Origin: Actinomycetota bacterium
GTDB taxonomy: Bacteria; Actinomycetota; Thermoleophilia; Solirubrobacterales; Solirubrobacteraceae
Length of the DNA: 13,937 nucleotides
Direction of reading: 5' to 3'
NCBI GenBank assembly: GCA_009699615.1
Contig: WLNV01000021.1
Location: 1-13,937, forward strand
The notes below the pieces were generated by a model, which worked only from the letters and a program-made list of their open reading frames with translations, did no database searches and was not told the origin of the DNA. Of the stretch, positions 1-6,719 are shown piece after piece. How positions within the stretch are numbered: position 1 is the stretch's first letter; each line of letters begins with the position of its first letter. Made by a program: the position numbers and the translations under genes.

Positions 1-136
1 GATTCAGCGGGTTATTTCCGTCTAGCCCGTCAACTTGTGGAGTATCTGGGAGTCGTCGTAGGTACCGACTAGACGGACCGCATAGCCCAGATCAGTCGTG
101 TAGGCATCAACTTTCGATCCCATCCGTCGCTCTGGG
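1..136. other. Left-edge intergenic sequence with short repeats, no confident gene
   Basis: No reading frame here convinces me. Two inverted repeats interleave: CCGTCTAG (18-25) with CTAGACGG (69-76), and ATCTGGG (44-50) with CCCAGAT (86-92), the order expected of a pseudoknot. A short hairpin AGTCG/CGACT (51-55, 66-70) lies between them, and AGTCGTCGTAGG (51-62) nearly repeats at 94-104. A 33-codon frame on the - strand (123 down to 22) has ordinary G/C-ending codons but no visible ribosome site and no family I recognise. The stretch could be the 3' side of a gene outside the window or a leader upstream of the small membrane gene. Confidence 0.4.
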
Positions 137-142
137 TAGATT
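137..142 (+). promoter_or_regulatory. Candidate -10 element (TAGATT) for the small-protein/DsbB unit
   Basis: TAGATT, preceded by GGG, fits the TANNNT consensus and ends 9 nt before the ATG of the 51-codon gene. I see no convincing -35 hexamer and no Shine-Dalgarno between it and the ATG. A start of transcription at or just before the ATG would give a nearly leaderless mRNA for the three-gene unit. Confidence 0.4.
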
Positions 143-151
143 CGCGACGCA

Positions 152-307
152 ATGATGGCTCTTCTCTTCCTCGGCTGGTTCGCGGCCTTCGTCTTGGCGT
201 GGACGGGGCGCAGGGTCGCGTCGGTCGTCATAGCGCTGGTCTCACTGCTGCTCTGTGTAGCGCTCCTGCGCCTCCACATGTCCGACGACATCAGGATCAG
301 CCTGTGA
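152..307 (+). CDS. Small two-helix membrane protein, DUF5993-like, upstream partner of DsbB-like protein
   Basis: This 51-codon frame starts ATG-ATG (152, 155) and its TGA overlaps the GTG of the DsbB-like gene as GTGA. The product begins MMALLFLGWF, has a first hydrophobic segment at about residues 2-16, a short WTGRR loop, a second segment at about 22-40, and ends HMSDDIRISL. Residue 35 is its only cysteine. This layout (hydrophobic, Arg-rich turn, hydrophobic, His, short acidic tail) matches my recollection of the DUF5993 family, small membrane proteins that I believe often sit next to DsbB-type genes; that assignment is from memory. Translation of the next gene is probably coupled to this one. 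Function is unknown; a stabilising or accessory subunit of the oxidoreductase is inference. It is too short for many gene callers. Confidence 0.66.
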   Translation: MMALLFLGWFAAFVLAWTGRRVASVVIALVSLLLCVALLRLHMSDDIRISL

Positions 308-873
308 CCGGCAATTCATCGGCGCCAGTCTGGACCACCCGGAGCATCGTCCAGATCTTCAACGGCCTCGGAGCACTCACAGTCTTCAGTGTCGTCTTCG
401 GTGCCTACGGATTCCAGTTCGTGCTGCTGGAGCCGCCGTGCCCGCTCTGCCTCCTCATTCGCGTCGGGATGATCGGAGTCGGCTTCGGCCTGGCGCTAAA
501 CGTGCTCTTTGGCCCACGCGTCCTTCATTACGGCTTGGCGCTACTGGCCGCGATGTTCGGTGCACTGACCTCGTTGCGACAGGTGATGCTCCACATTGTT
601 CCGGGAACCGGCTCATACGGTGATCCGGCCTTCGGGATGCACCTCTACACATGGGCCTTCATCGTCTTCGTGACGATCACGCTCGCAATCGCGGTCGTTC
701 TCTTCTTCCAAGATCAGTTCGACGAGCCAGCCGGCCCGGCTCCAGCCGCCGTGCGCTGGATGGCGATCGTCGTGATGTCCGCCGGGCTATTCCTCGCCGG
801 AGCCAACGTGATCACGACGCTGCTCGAATGTGGCATCGGTGCTTGCCCCGACAACCCGACTACCTACCTGTGA
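304..873 (+). CDS. DsbB-like disulfide bond formation membrane protein (C-terminal second cysteine pair)
   Basis: The product is a 189-residue integral membrane protein with about five hydrophobic segments (roughly 17-40, 50-69, 74-97, 113-134, 150-173). The motif EPPCPLCLLIR (C46, C49) at the end of the first segment is the DsbB/BdbC redox motif, which in the family passes electrons from an extracytoplasmic thiol oxidase to quinone. The usual second pair in the loop between segments 3 and 4 is absent: that loop (HIVPGTGSYGDP) has no cysteine. Instead C176 and C181 lie after the last segment in LLECGIGACPDNP. I chose GTG 304 because it overlaps the upstream stop and has AGGA (293-296) 7 nt before it. 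The longer GTG 199 start would add 35 residues out of the frame of the real upstream gene. No DsbA-like partner lies in the window. Confidence 0.86.
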   Translation: MTGNSSAPVWTTRSIVQIFNGLGALTVFSVVFGAYGFQFVLLEPPCPLCLLIRVGMIGVGFGLALNVLFGPRVLHYGLALLAAMFGALTSLRQVMLHIVPGTGSYGDPAFGMHLYTWAFIVFVTITLAIAVVLFFQDQFDEPAGPAPAAVRWMAIVVMSAGLFLAGANVITTLLECGIGACPDNPTTYL

Positions 874-1031
874 TCGACGTAGCCTCAACCTGCGTCTTCG
901 GGCTATCGCTGCTCTGGCAGCTCCCGCCGATCATCCTCGCGATCGCCGTTCTGGTGGCGCTCTTCGCCGTGCTCCGCGAGCATCGCGGCGCTCTCGGCAA
1001 GCGCGACTCGGACACACGCGACCCTCGTTGA
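870..1031 (+). CDS. Small single-helix membrane protein, unknown, coupled to DsbB-like gene
   Basis: GTG 870 overlaps the DsbB-like TGA (GTGA, 870-873) and opens a 53-codon frame ending at TGA 1031. The product starts MIDVASTCVF, has one strongly hydrophobic segment at about residues 10-36 interrupted by a Pro-Pro (QLPPIIL), and ends in a charged tail (REHRGALGKRDSDTRDPR). Positive charges after the helix predict an outside N-terminus and a cytoplasmic C-terminus. Cys8 would then lie near the outer face. No Shine-Dalgarno precedes the GTG, so translation would depend on ribosomes finishing the upstream gene. I recognise no family. The frame is real by its hydrophobic pattern, codon use and exact overlap, but it could still be chance; the tRNA-Gly gene begins 25 nt beyond on the other strand. 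Confidence 0.55.
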   Translation: MIDVASTCVFGLSLLWQLPPIILAIAVLVALFAVLREHRGALGKRDSDTRDPR

Positions 1032-1056
1032 GGTCCGGCACCGGTTTCTCGAAGTA

Positions 1057-1130
1057 AGCGGCTGAAGGGACTCGAACCCTCGACCTTCTGCATGGCAAGC
1101 AGACGCTCTAGCCAACTGAGCTACAGCCGC
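1057..1130 (-). tRNA. tRNA-Gly (anticodon GCC)
   Basis: Read on the - strand it gives a full cloverleaf. The 7-bp acceptor GCGGCTG/CAGCCGC is perfect, the D arm is GCTC...GAGC, the anticodon stem TCTGC/GCAGA encloses loop TTGCCAT, and the T arm is GAGGG-TTCGAGT-CCCTT with one G-U pair. Anticodon GCC lies at 1096-1094. Discriminator U73 (1057) is the glycine identity base. CCA is not encoded (TTAC follows). Confidence 0.97.
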
Positions 1131-1141
1131 AGTGACGGCGG

Positions 1142-1147
1142 AGTATA
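1142..1147 (-). promoter_or_regulatory. Candidate -10 element (TATACT) for tRNA-Gly
   Basis: On the - strand TATACT lies 11 nt upstream of the mature tRNA 5' end and just downstream of the cupredoxin-like gene's stop codon. It is close to the TATAAT consensus; no clear -35 is visible. It would let the tRNA be made independently of the upstream gene. Confidence 0.5.
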
Positions 1148-1163
1148 GAGCGCGGCGGTCGCG

Positions 1164-1589
1164 CTAGGGAACGACGTCGAGCTGGGCGATCTGCGTGGCG
1201 GGGTGAAGCTCGACTTCGAAGCGGCCGGTGTCCTTCGCGACGAAGCTGAACTTGGCCGGCGCTCCGGGCGCGGTCGCCTTCTCAATGTCGTAGCCGTGGA
1301 TGTGGACGTCGGTCTCGGCGCCATCGGTCGTGACGGTCAGCTTGACCGTTGAGCCTTGCTTGTAGCTCAGCTTTGCGACGCCGCCGACCGGTTCGCCGTT
1401 CTTGATCACGATCGTCTCCGGGTTCTTGTTCTGCGGGGCGGGCGCGCTCGTCGTTGCTGTGGGGGTCGTCGCTGCAGCGCTGGTAGTCGTCGTCGCGGGG
1501 GTGTCGTCCTTCGGCTTCAGCAGCAGGAAGCCAATGACGAGTACTACGGCGGCGGCGAGCAGGATTGGCAGCGTCTTCTTAGTGTCCAC
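1164..1589 (-). CDS. Membrane-anchored cupredoxin-fold-like protein, copper ligands not evident
   Basis: The 141-residue product begins with a basic MDTKK, a hydrophobic segment (about 8-24) that acts as signal anchor or uncleaved signal, and a Thr/Ser/Ala/Pro linker (about 30-52). A compact beta-rich domain follows (about 56-141). The segments TIVIKNGEPVGG, LSYKQGSTVKLTV and DVHIHGYD (H96, H98) resemble the cupredoxin-like domains common in Actinobacteria. There is no cysteine in the whole protein and no methionine besides the start, so a type 1 copper site cannot form; His96, His98 and His129 could bind metal in another way. The start is GTG 1589. AGGG lies 8 nt upstream, but TAGGGT (1601-1596) 6 nt upstream fits a leaderless promoter equally well. 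The gene sits between two tRNA genes on the same strand. Exported or surface location is likely; the function is unknown. Confidence 0.8.
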   Translation of the reverse strand: MDTKKTLPILLAAAVVLVIGFLLLKPKDDTPATTTTSAAATTPTATTSAPAPQNKNPETIVIKNGEPVGGVAKLSYKQGSTVKLTVTTDGAETDVHIHGYDIEKATAPGAPAKFSFVAKDTGRFEVELHPATQIAQLDVVP

Positions 1590-1595
1590 GGTGTG

Positions 1596-1601
1596 ACCCT
1601 A
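1596..1601 (-). promoter_or_regulatory. Candidate -10 element (TAGGGT) for the cupredoxin-like gene
   Basis: On the - strand TAGGGT fits TANNNT and ends 6 nt before the GTG start, the spacing of a leaderless transcript. Its AGGG could alternatively serve as a Shine-Dalgarno, so the site is ambiguous. Transcription from the upstream tRNA-Cys could also read into the gene. Confidence 0.35.
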
Positions 1602-1628
1602 GCTGAGGCCCGCTGGGCTCGGCTCTCA

Positions 1629-1699
1629 AGGCGACGACCGGAATCGAACCGGTGTACGCGGCTTTGCAGGCCGCTGCGTAGCCACTCCGCCACGTCGCC
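1629..1699 (-). tRNA. tRNA-Cys (anticodon GCA)
   Basis: On the - strand the acceptor GGCGACG/CGTCGCC is a perfect 7 bp. The anticodon stem GCGGC/GCCGC encloses loop CTGCAAA with anticodon GCA at 1667-1665. The T arm is ACCGG-TTCGATT-CCGGT. Discriminator U73 (1629) is the cysteine identity base. At 71 nt it has the short form usual for tRNA-Cys. CCA is not encoded (TGAG follows). Confidence 0.97.
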
Positions 1700-1710
1700 A
1701 ATCGGTTCGA

Positions 1711-1716
1711 AGCGTA
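1711..1716 (-). promoter_or_regulatory. Candidate -10 element (TACGCT) for tRNA-Cys
   Basis: On the - strand TACGCT fits TANNNT and ends 11 nt before the tRNA 5' end, the same distance as the TATACT in front of tRNA-Gly. No -35 is clear. The shared spacing is the main support. Confidence 0.38.
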
Positions 1717-1763
1717 GCGCCCGCGATCGGCGGCGCGGAATGTCCTTGCCCGCGCCGCGCTGA

Positions 1764-1769
1764 TACTCT
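1764..1769 (+). promoter_or_regulatory. Candidate -10 element (TACTCT, within TGATACTCT) for tRNA-Val
   Basis: TACTCT fits TANNNT and ends 14 nt before the tRNA; the overlapping GATACT (1762-1767) is an alternative register. The two divergent tRNA promoters, Cys to the left and Val to the right, would share the roughly 84-bp spacer between 1699 and 1784. Confidence 0.4.
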
Positions 1770-1783
1770 TTCGCTTCTTCCCA

Positions 1784-1856
1784 GGGCGATTAGCTCAGCT
1801 GGGAGAGCGCCGCCTCGACAAGGCGGAGGTCACTGGTTCGAGCCCAGTATCGCCCA
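1784..1856 (+). tRNA. tRNA-Val (anticodon GAC)
   Basis: A complete cloverleaf: acceptor GGGCGAT/ATCGCCC, D arm GCTC...GAGC, anticodon stem CCGCC/GGCGG with loop TCGACAA (anticodon GAC at 1817-1819), and T arm ACTGG-TTCGAGC-CCAGT. Discriminator A73 is at 1856. CCA is not encoded (CTCC follows). The gene is divergent from tRNA-Cys and is followed 4 nt later by a hairpin. Confidence 0.97.
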
Positions 1857-1860
1857 CTCC

Positions 1861-1886
1861 GCAGAGCCCGATCGCTAAGGCTCTGC
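1861..1886 (+). promoter_or_regulatory. Perfect 8-bp hairpin between tRNA-Val and yjdM
   Basis: GCAGAGCC (1861-1868) and GGCTCTGC (1879-1886) pair exactly around a 10-nt loop, and the hairpin is bracketed by direct repeats of ACTCCGC (1856-1862, 1890-1896). There is no T-run, so it is not a classical intrinsic terminator. It may help 3' processing of the tRNA, slow polymerase, or form the 5' end of a processed yjdM mRNA. Confidence 0.5.
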
Positions 1887-1899
1887 CAGACTCCGCCTC

Positions 1900-2256
1900 A
1901 TGACCGAACCCGCCGTGCTCTGCCCAGAATGCTCCAGCGAGCACTACTACGAGCGTGACGAGTTCACTGTCTGCTCGATCTGCGGCCACGAATGGATCGC
2001 CGGGACCGCCGACGCGGCGGCTGCGCCTGAGGCCGACACGGCGATCCGCGACTCGGTAGGCAACGTGCTGGCCGACGGCGACACCGTGACGGTTGTCAAG
2101 GACCTAAAAGTCAAAGGCAGCGCGACGTCGATCAAGGTCGGCACGAAGGTCCGCAACATTCGCCTAGTCAACGGCGTTGGCGATCACGACATCGACTGCA
2201 AGGTTGACGGCTTTGGGCCGATGCAGCTGAAGTCGAGTGTCGTGAAGAAGGCTTAG
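1900..2256 (+). CDS. yjdM: YjdM/PhnA-type zinc-ribbon protein
   Basis: The 118-residue product has an N-terminal zinc ribbon, CPEC (C8, C11) and CSIC (C25, C28) followed by GHEW, then a short Ala/Asp-rich linker and the C-terminal PhnA-type domain. The stretch SVGNVLADGDTVTVVKDLKV continues into KGSA..IKVGTKVRNIRL and ends DHDIDCKVDGFGPMQLKSSVVKKA-like, which is the near-invariant signature of the family. Length is as usual for it (about 110-118). The family was first named for alkylphosphonate uptake because of its position near phn genes in E. coli, but a direct role there is not established and its biochemical function is unclear. No phosphonate genes lie nearby. The ATG has no Shine-Dalgarno and no close -10; it lies 43 nt past tRNA-Val and 13 nt past a hairpin, so read-through from the tRNA is possible. 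Confidence 0.93.
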   Translation: MTEPAVLCPECSSEHYYERDEFTVCSICGHEWIAGTADAAAAPEADTAIRDSVGNVLADGDTVTVVKDLKVKGSATSIKVGTKVRNIRLVNGVGDHDIDCKVDGFGPMQLKSSVVKKA

Positions 2257-2276
2257 CTCGCGTTCAGGCAGCGAGC
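2256..2276. terminator. Hairpin at the convergent ends of yjdM and the esterase gene (weak)
   Basis: GCTCGC (2256-2261) pairs with GCGAGC (2271-2276) around a 9-nt loop that contains the esterase stop codon, right at the yjdM stop. Only 7 bases separate the two convergent genes. Neither flank has a T-run, so termination is unproven. Confidence 0.25.
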
Positions 2277-3322
2277 GCAGCGCGCAGCACGCCAGCCATC
2301 TCGCAGACGGCGTCGTGCGCAGTGCGGTTGGCGCCGGAGAAGTTAATGAAACCGTGGATCAGCGATGAGTGGCGGCGGAGCGTGACTTCAACGCCGTCAG
2401 CCTTCAGTTTCGCTGCGTAGGCCTCACCCTCATCGCGCAGCGGGTCGAACCCTGCCGTGATGATGTGCGCGGGTGCAAGGCCCTTTAGCGGCCCGGCCTT
2501 CAGCGGTGAGGCCTTCGGGTCATTGAGGTCGTCGGTGGTGCTGAGGTAGTGCTGGCCGAACCAGTCCATCTGGGCTTCAGTTAGGAAGAAACCTTCACTG
2601 AAGAGGTGGTAGGAGGGGTACTTCTCAGCGAAGTCGCAGACCGGGTAGATCAAGAGCTGGAATGCCGGCGCTGGTCCACCATCGGCGAGCGCCTGCTGAG
2701 CGGTAACGGTTGCCAGCTGACCGCCGGCACTGTCACCGCCAACCGCGATGCGCGACGGGTCGGCGCCGAACTCGTTGGCCCGCGCGACGACGTCCCGGAA
2801 TGCTGCCAGCGCGTCATCGGCGGCGGCGGGGTACTTGTGCTCCGGCGCCAGTCGGTAATCGACCGAGAGAACACGGCAGCCCGAATGTTGAGCAACTAGG
2901 CGGCAGGGGGCGTCGTGCGTTTCGAGATCGCAGATCACAAAGCCGCCGCCGTGGAAGAAGACGAGTAGCGGGCTCGTGCTGTCTTTGCACTCTTCCGGCA
3001 CATACAGACGAGCAGGCAGCGGGCCCTCAGCGCCCGCGACGGTCGTCTCCGTCACGCTGGCCATCGGGAGCTCCGGCGCGGCGATCATCGAGCGAGTTGC
3101 GGTCACACCAGCGCGGGCTTGGACCGGGCTCAGCCGCTCCATCTCAGGCTGCGGCGCCATCGCCATCAGCTTCAGCAGTAGCTGGATACCGGGATCAAGA
3201 GTCTGACCATCGAGCACCGTCGGTGTGCCGCCGGCGAGCCGCAGCTGCGCCGCCGGGCCGAGTCGCATCAGGCTGCGAACGACGGCGCCCTGAGCTTTGA
3301 TTGATGCGGCTGCTGAGTCCAT
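2264..3322 (-). CDS. Alpha/beta hydrolase fold-3 esterase, HSL family
   Basis: The 352-residue product is a carboxylesterase/lipase of the bacterial hormone-sensitive-lipase group (family IV). The oxyanion motif HGGGF is at 124-128, the nucleophile motif GDSAGG at 196-201 (Ser198), the acid is Asp293 in GFDPLRDEG, and the base is His323 in IHGF. SVDYRLAPEHKYPAA at about 153-167 is also typical. The first 90 residues form a helical cap. Length is slightly above the usual 300-320 because of that N-terminus. I start it at ATG 3322 (MDSAAASIK): a longer frame runs into the upstream hydrolase's coding end and has no family similarity. It lies 10 nt after that hydrolase's stop, so the two are probably one transcript, though TAGCGT 7 nt before the ATG could be a private -10. 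No signal peptide is seen. The substrate is unknown, probably short or medium acyl esters. Confidence 0.93.
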   Translation of the reverse strand: MDSAAASIKAQGAVVRSLMRLGPAAQLRLAGGTPTVLDGQTLDPGIQLLLKLMAMAPQPEMERLSPVQARAGVTATRSMIAAPELPMASVTETTVAGAEGPLPARLYVPEECKDSTSPLLVFFHGGGFVICDLETHDAPCRLVAQHSGCRVLSVDYRLAPEHKYPAAADDALAAFRDVVARANEFGADPSRIAVGGDSAGGQLATVTAQQALADGGPAPAFQLLIYPVCDFAEKYPSYHLFSEGFFLTEAQMDWFGQHYLSTTDDLNDPKASPLKAGPLKGLAPAHIITAGFDPLRDEGEAYAAKLKADGVEVTLRRHSSLIHGFINFSGANRTAHDAVCEMAGVLRAALAA

Positions 3323-3329
3323 CGCGCAG

Positions 3330-3335
3330 ACGCTA
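3330..3335 (-). promoter_or_regulatory. Possible internal -10 element (TAGCGT) before the esterase gene
   Basis: On the - strand the upstream hydrolase's TAG stop is part of TAGCGT, which fits TANNNT and ends 7 nt before the esterase ATG. No Shine-Dalgarno is seen in the gap. It may be coincidence; its value is that it repeats the spacing seen before other genes here. Confidence 0.28.
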
Positions 3336-4328
3336 ACTGGTTGCGGCCGATGGCGCGGCGACGAACTCCAGCAAGGCGTCATTGAATTCAACTGGCCGTT
3401 CGAACATTGGAACATGCCCGGTATCAGCCATCGTCAGCAAGCGGGCGTTCGGAATCCGCTCGCAGAACTCGATCGCGTCACCGAGAGGCACGAGGATGTC
3501 GTCTGCTCCCTGAATCACAAGGACCGGGCAGCCGATCTCTTCAAGCCGGTGGCGGAAGTCGTAGCCGAGGATCGCTTCGAACGCCGCCCCGAAGCCCGCG
3601 TCGCCGAAAGTCAGCAGTTGTTCCGACAGAAGTTCCTTCGAGATCCTCGTCGGATAACGAGCAACCAGCCCCATTCCGAGCGCGATGAACCCGGGGCGTG
3701 TCAGCATCTTCTTTGCGCTCTCAGGGTCGCCTTGACCGCGCATCATTAGCTGTCGTGCGAGCCGCTCGCCGGAACGCGAGCTGGTGACATTCGCGGAGCT
3801 GATGCCGGCTGCGTCAACGAGGACCAACAGTTCGACGCGCTCCGGATGTTGGATCGAAATCTCGGCCGCGGTGAAGCCACCCATCGAGTTCCCGACGAGG
3901 ACCACCGGTCCGAGGTCGAGCGCGTCGCAAAACGCGTCCACAGTTGCCGCGAAGCCGGTGATCGAGATCGGATCGACCGGCATCTCCGAGCGGCCGAACC
4001 CGGGCAGATCAAGCGCGATCGCGCGGCAACTCTCCGCTGTACGGGGCAGGTTCTCAAGCCAGTTTTGCCACGACCCGCCAAGTCCGTGGATGAAGACCAC
4101 AGTCCGGTCGCCTTCTCCGATGTCGACGTAGTTGATTGAACGTCCGTTGATCTGAACCTGCCGCGTGTGGGCCGGCCAGTCGATGTCGCGCCAGTTTGGA
4201 AGGTCCGAAACGCCGTACGAGGAGTCAGCTTTGCGAGCCTCGCGGTGCGTCAGCGGCCTCGCTGTCGAGGGCCACACGCTACGGAGCGGCCCTCGGCGGT
4301 ATGGACGCTGCGTCGAAGCATCAGCCAT
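3333..4328 (-). CDS. Alpha/beta hydrolase (fold-1, lipase/epoxide-hydrolase-like)
   Basis: The 331-residue product has a single alpha/beta hydrolase domain from about residue 56 to 325, after a roughly 50-residue basic N-terminal stretch of no recognised type. The oxyanion segment is HGLGGSWQNW (81-90), the strand DLPGFGRSEMP follows (107-117), and the nucleophile elbow is GNSMGG (146-151, Ser148). The acid is Asp277 in GADDILVP and the base is His305 in TGHVPMFERP. These are the marks of the fold-1 group, which holds esterases, lipases, C-C hydrolases and haloperoxidase-like enzymes; the substrate cannot be told. I use ATG 4328 (MADAST). The open frame continues to 4466 but would enter thrS, and TACCGT 6 nt before this ATG suggests a leaderless start. 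It is followed by the HSL-type esterase 10 nt on and divergent from thrS. Confidence 0.9.
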   Translation of the reverse strand: MADASTQRPYRRGPLRSVWPSTARPLTHREARKADSSYGVSDLPNWRDIDWPAHTRQVQINGRSINYVDIGEGDRTVVFIHGLGGSWQNWLENLPRTAESCRAIALDLPGFGRSEMPVDPISITGFAATVDAFCDALDLGPVVLVGNSMGGFTAAEISIQHPERVELLVLVDAAGISSANVTSSRSGERLARQLMMRGQGDPESAKKMLTRPGFIALGMGLVARYPTRISKELLSEQLLTFGDAGFGAAFEAILGYDFRHRLEEIGCPVLVIQGADDILVPLGDAIEFCERIPNARLLTMADTGHVPMFERPVEFNDALLEFVAAPSAATS

Positions 4329-4334
4329 ACGACC

Positions 4335-4340
4335 ACGGTA
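4335..4340 (-). promoter_or_regulatory. Candidate -10 element (TACCGT) for the hydrolase pair
   Basis: On the - strand TACCGT fits TANNNT and ends 6 nt before the ATG at 4328. That spacing puts the transcription start at the start codon. No Shine-Dalgarno is present. Confidence 0.42.
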
Positions 4341-4427
4341 GCGGAGAGTGACGCTCAGTTTGCCACGCAACGACCCAGCCGCAGCCGCCAAGTAGCGCGG
4401 CTGGCAGTGATCTCCCTGTCGCTCGCG

Positions 4428-4433
4428 TAGCAT
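4428..4433 (+). promoter_or_regulatory. Candidate -10 element (TAGCAT) for thrS
   Basis: TAGCAT fits TANNNT and ends 7 nt before the GTG start of thrS, which predicts a leaderless mRNA. There is no Shine-Dalgarno. I see no T-box or other leader structure in the 112-bp divergent region. Confidence 0.42.
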
Positions 4434-4440
4434 CAGCCCC

Positions 4441-6374
<1,934 letters not shown>

Positions 6375-6378
<4 letters not shown>

Positions 6379-6668
6379 CGCCGACCATTGCCAGCGGCCT
6401 TGCCCAGCGCGCGCTCGGCCTTGCCTGGCGAAGAAGCATCCCCGCCGGCTACGCGCTGCAGATCAACCGTTGCCGATCGATACACACTTTTGGAATGCGC
6501 TTTCCGCTCGACCTGCTCTGGCTAGACCAGCAGGGGCGGGCGATACGCGTTGACCACGACGTGCCGCCGCGGCGCGTGCGCAGCTGCAGGCAGGCGCGCT
6601 CGGTGATCGAGGTTACGGCCGGAGAGGGGCAGGATCTCGTTGAATCTGGCTATACTGCTCCGCGTTGA
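6375..6668 (+). CDS. DUF192 (UPF0127) family protein
   Basis: The 97-residue product carries the DUF192 signature CRSIHTFGMRFPLDLLWLD (33-51) followed by GRAIRVDHDVPPRRVRSC and a VIEVTAGEG strand. The family is a small beta-barrel-like domain of unknown function; many members are exported, but this one has no signal peptide and should be cytosolic. TTG 6375 overlaps the thrS stop as TTGA, which fixes the start and implies translational coupling; no other start is possible without losing the N-terminal strand. It is slightly shorter than the usual 110-130. The infC promoter candidate lies inside its last codons. Base composition matches its neighbours. The link to ThrRS is positional only. Confidence 0.85.
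6651..6656 (+). promoter_or_regulatory. Candidate -10 element (TATACT) upstream of infC
   Basis: TATACT, close to consensus, lies inside the end of the DUF192 gene. It predicts a start near 6663 and an untranslated leader of about 55 nt (or 85 nt if infC begins at 6750). No matching -35 is clear. Confidence 0.42.
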
Positions 6669-6719
6669 CCCCAATGTCCGTACAGACGCCGCGCCCTTGA
6701 CGCGCTGCCTCCGAAGCTA

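Noticed and set aside
22..291. 89-codon frame on the - strand at the left edge
   Set aside because: Its N-terminal two thirds is the antisense of the 51-codon membrane gene and looks low-complexity. Only the last 33 codons look protein-like, without a start signal, so I describe it in the intergenic entry and do not call a gene.
199..303. Longer GTG start for the DsbB-like protein
   Set aside because: The extra 35 residues are Arg/Pro-rich shadow of the overlapping small gene. GTG 304 has AGGA at 7 nt and an exact stop/start overlap.
3323..3415. 31-residue N-terminal extension of the HSL-type esterase
   Set aside because: It is antisense-free but overlaps the coding end of the upstream hydrolase and shows no family similarity.
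4329..4440. T-box or other amino-acid-sensing leader before thrS
   Set aside because: The divergent region is only 112 bp, with no T-box sequence or terminator, and the -10 sits 7 nt from the start.
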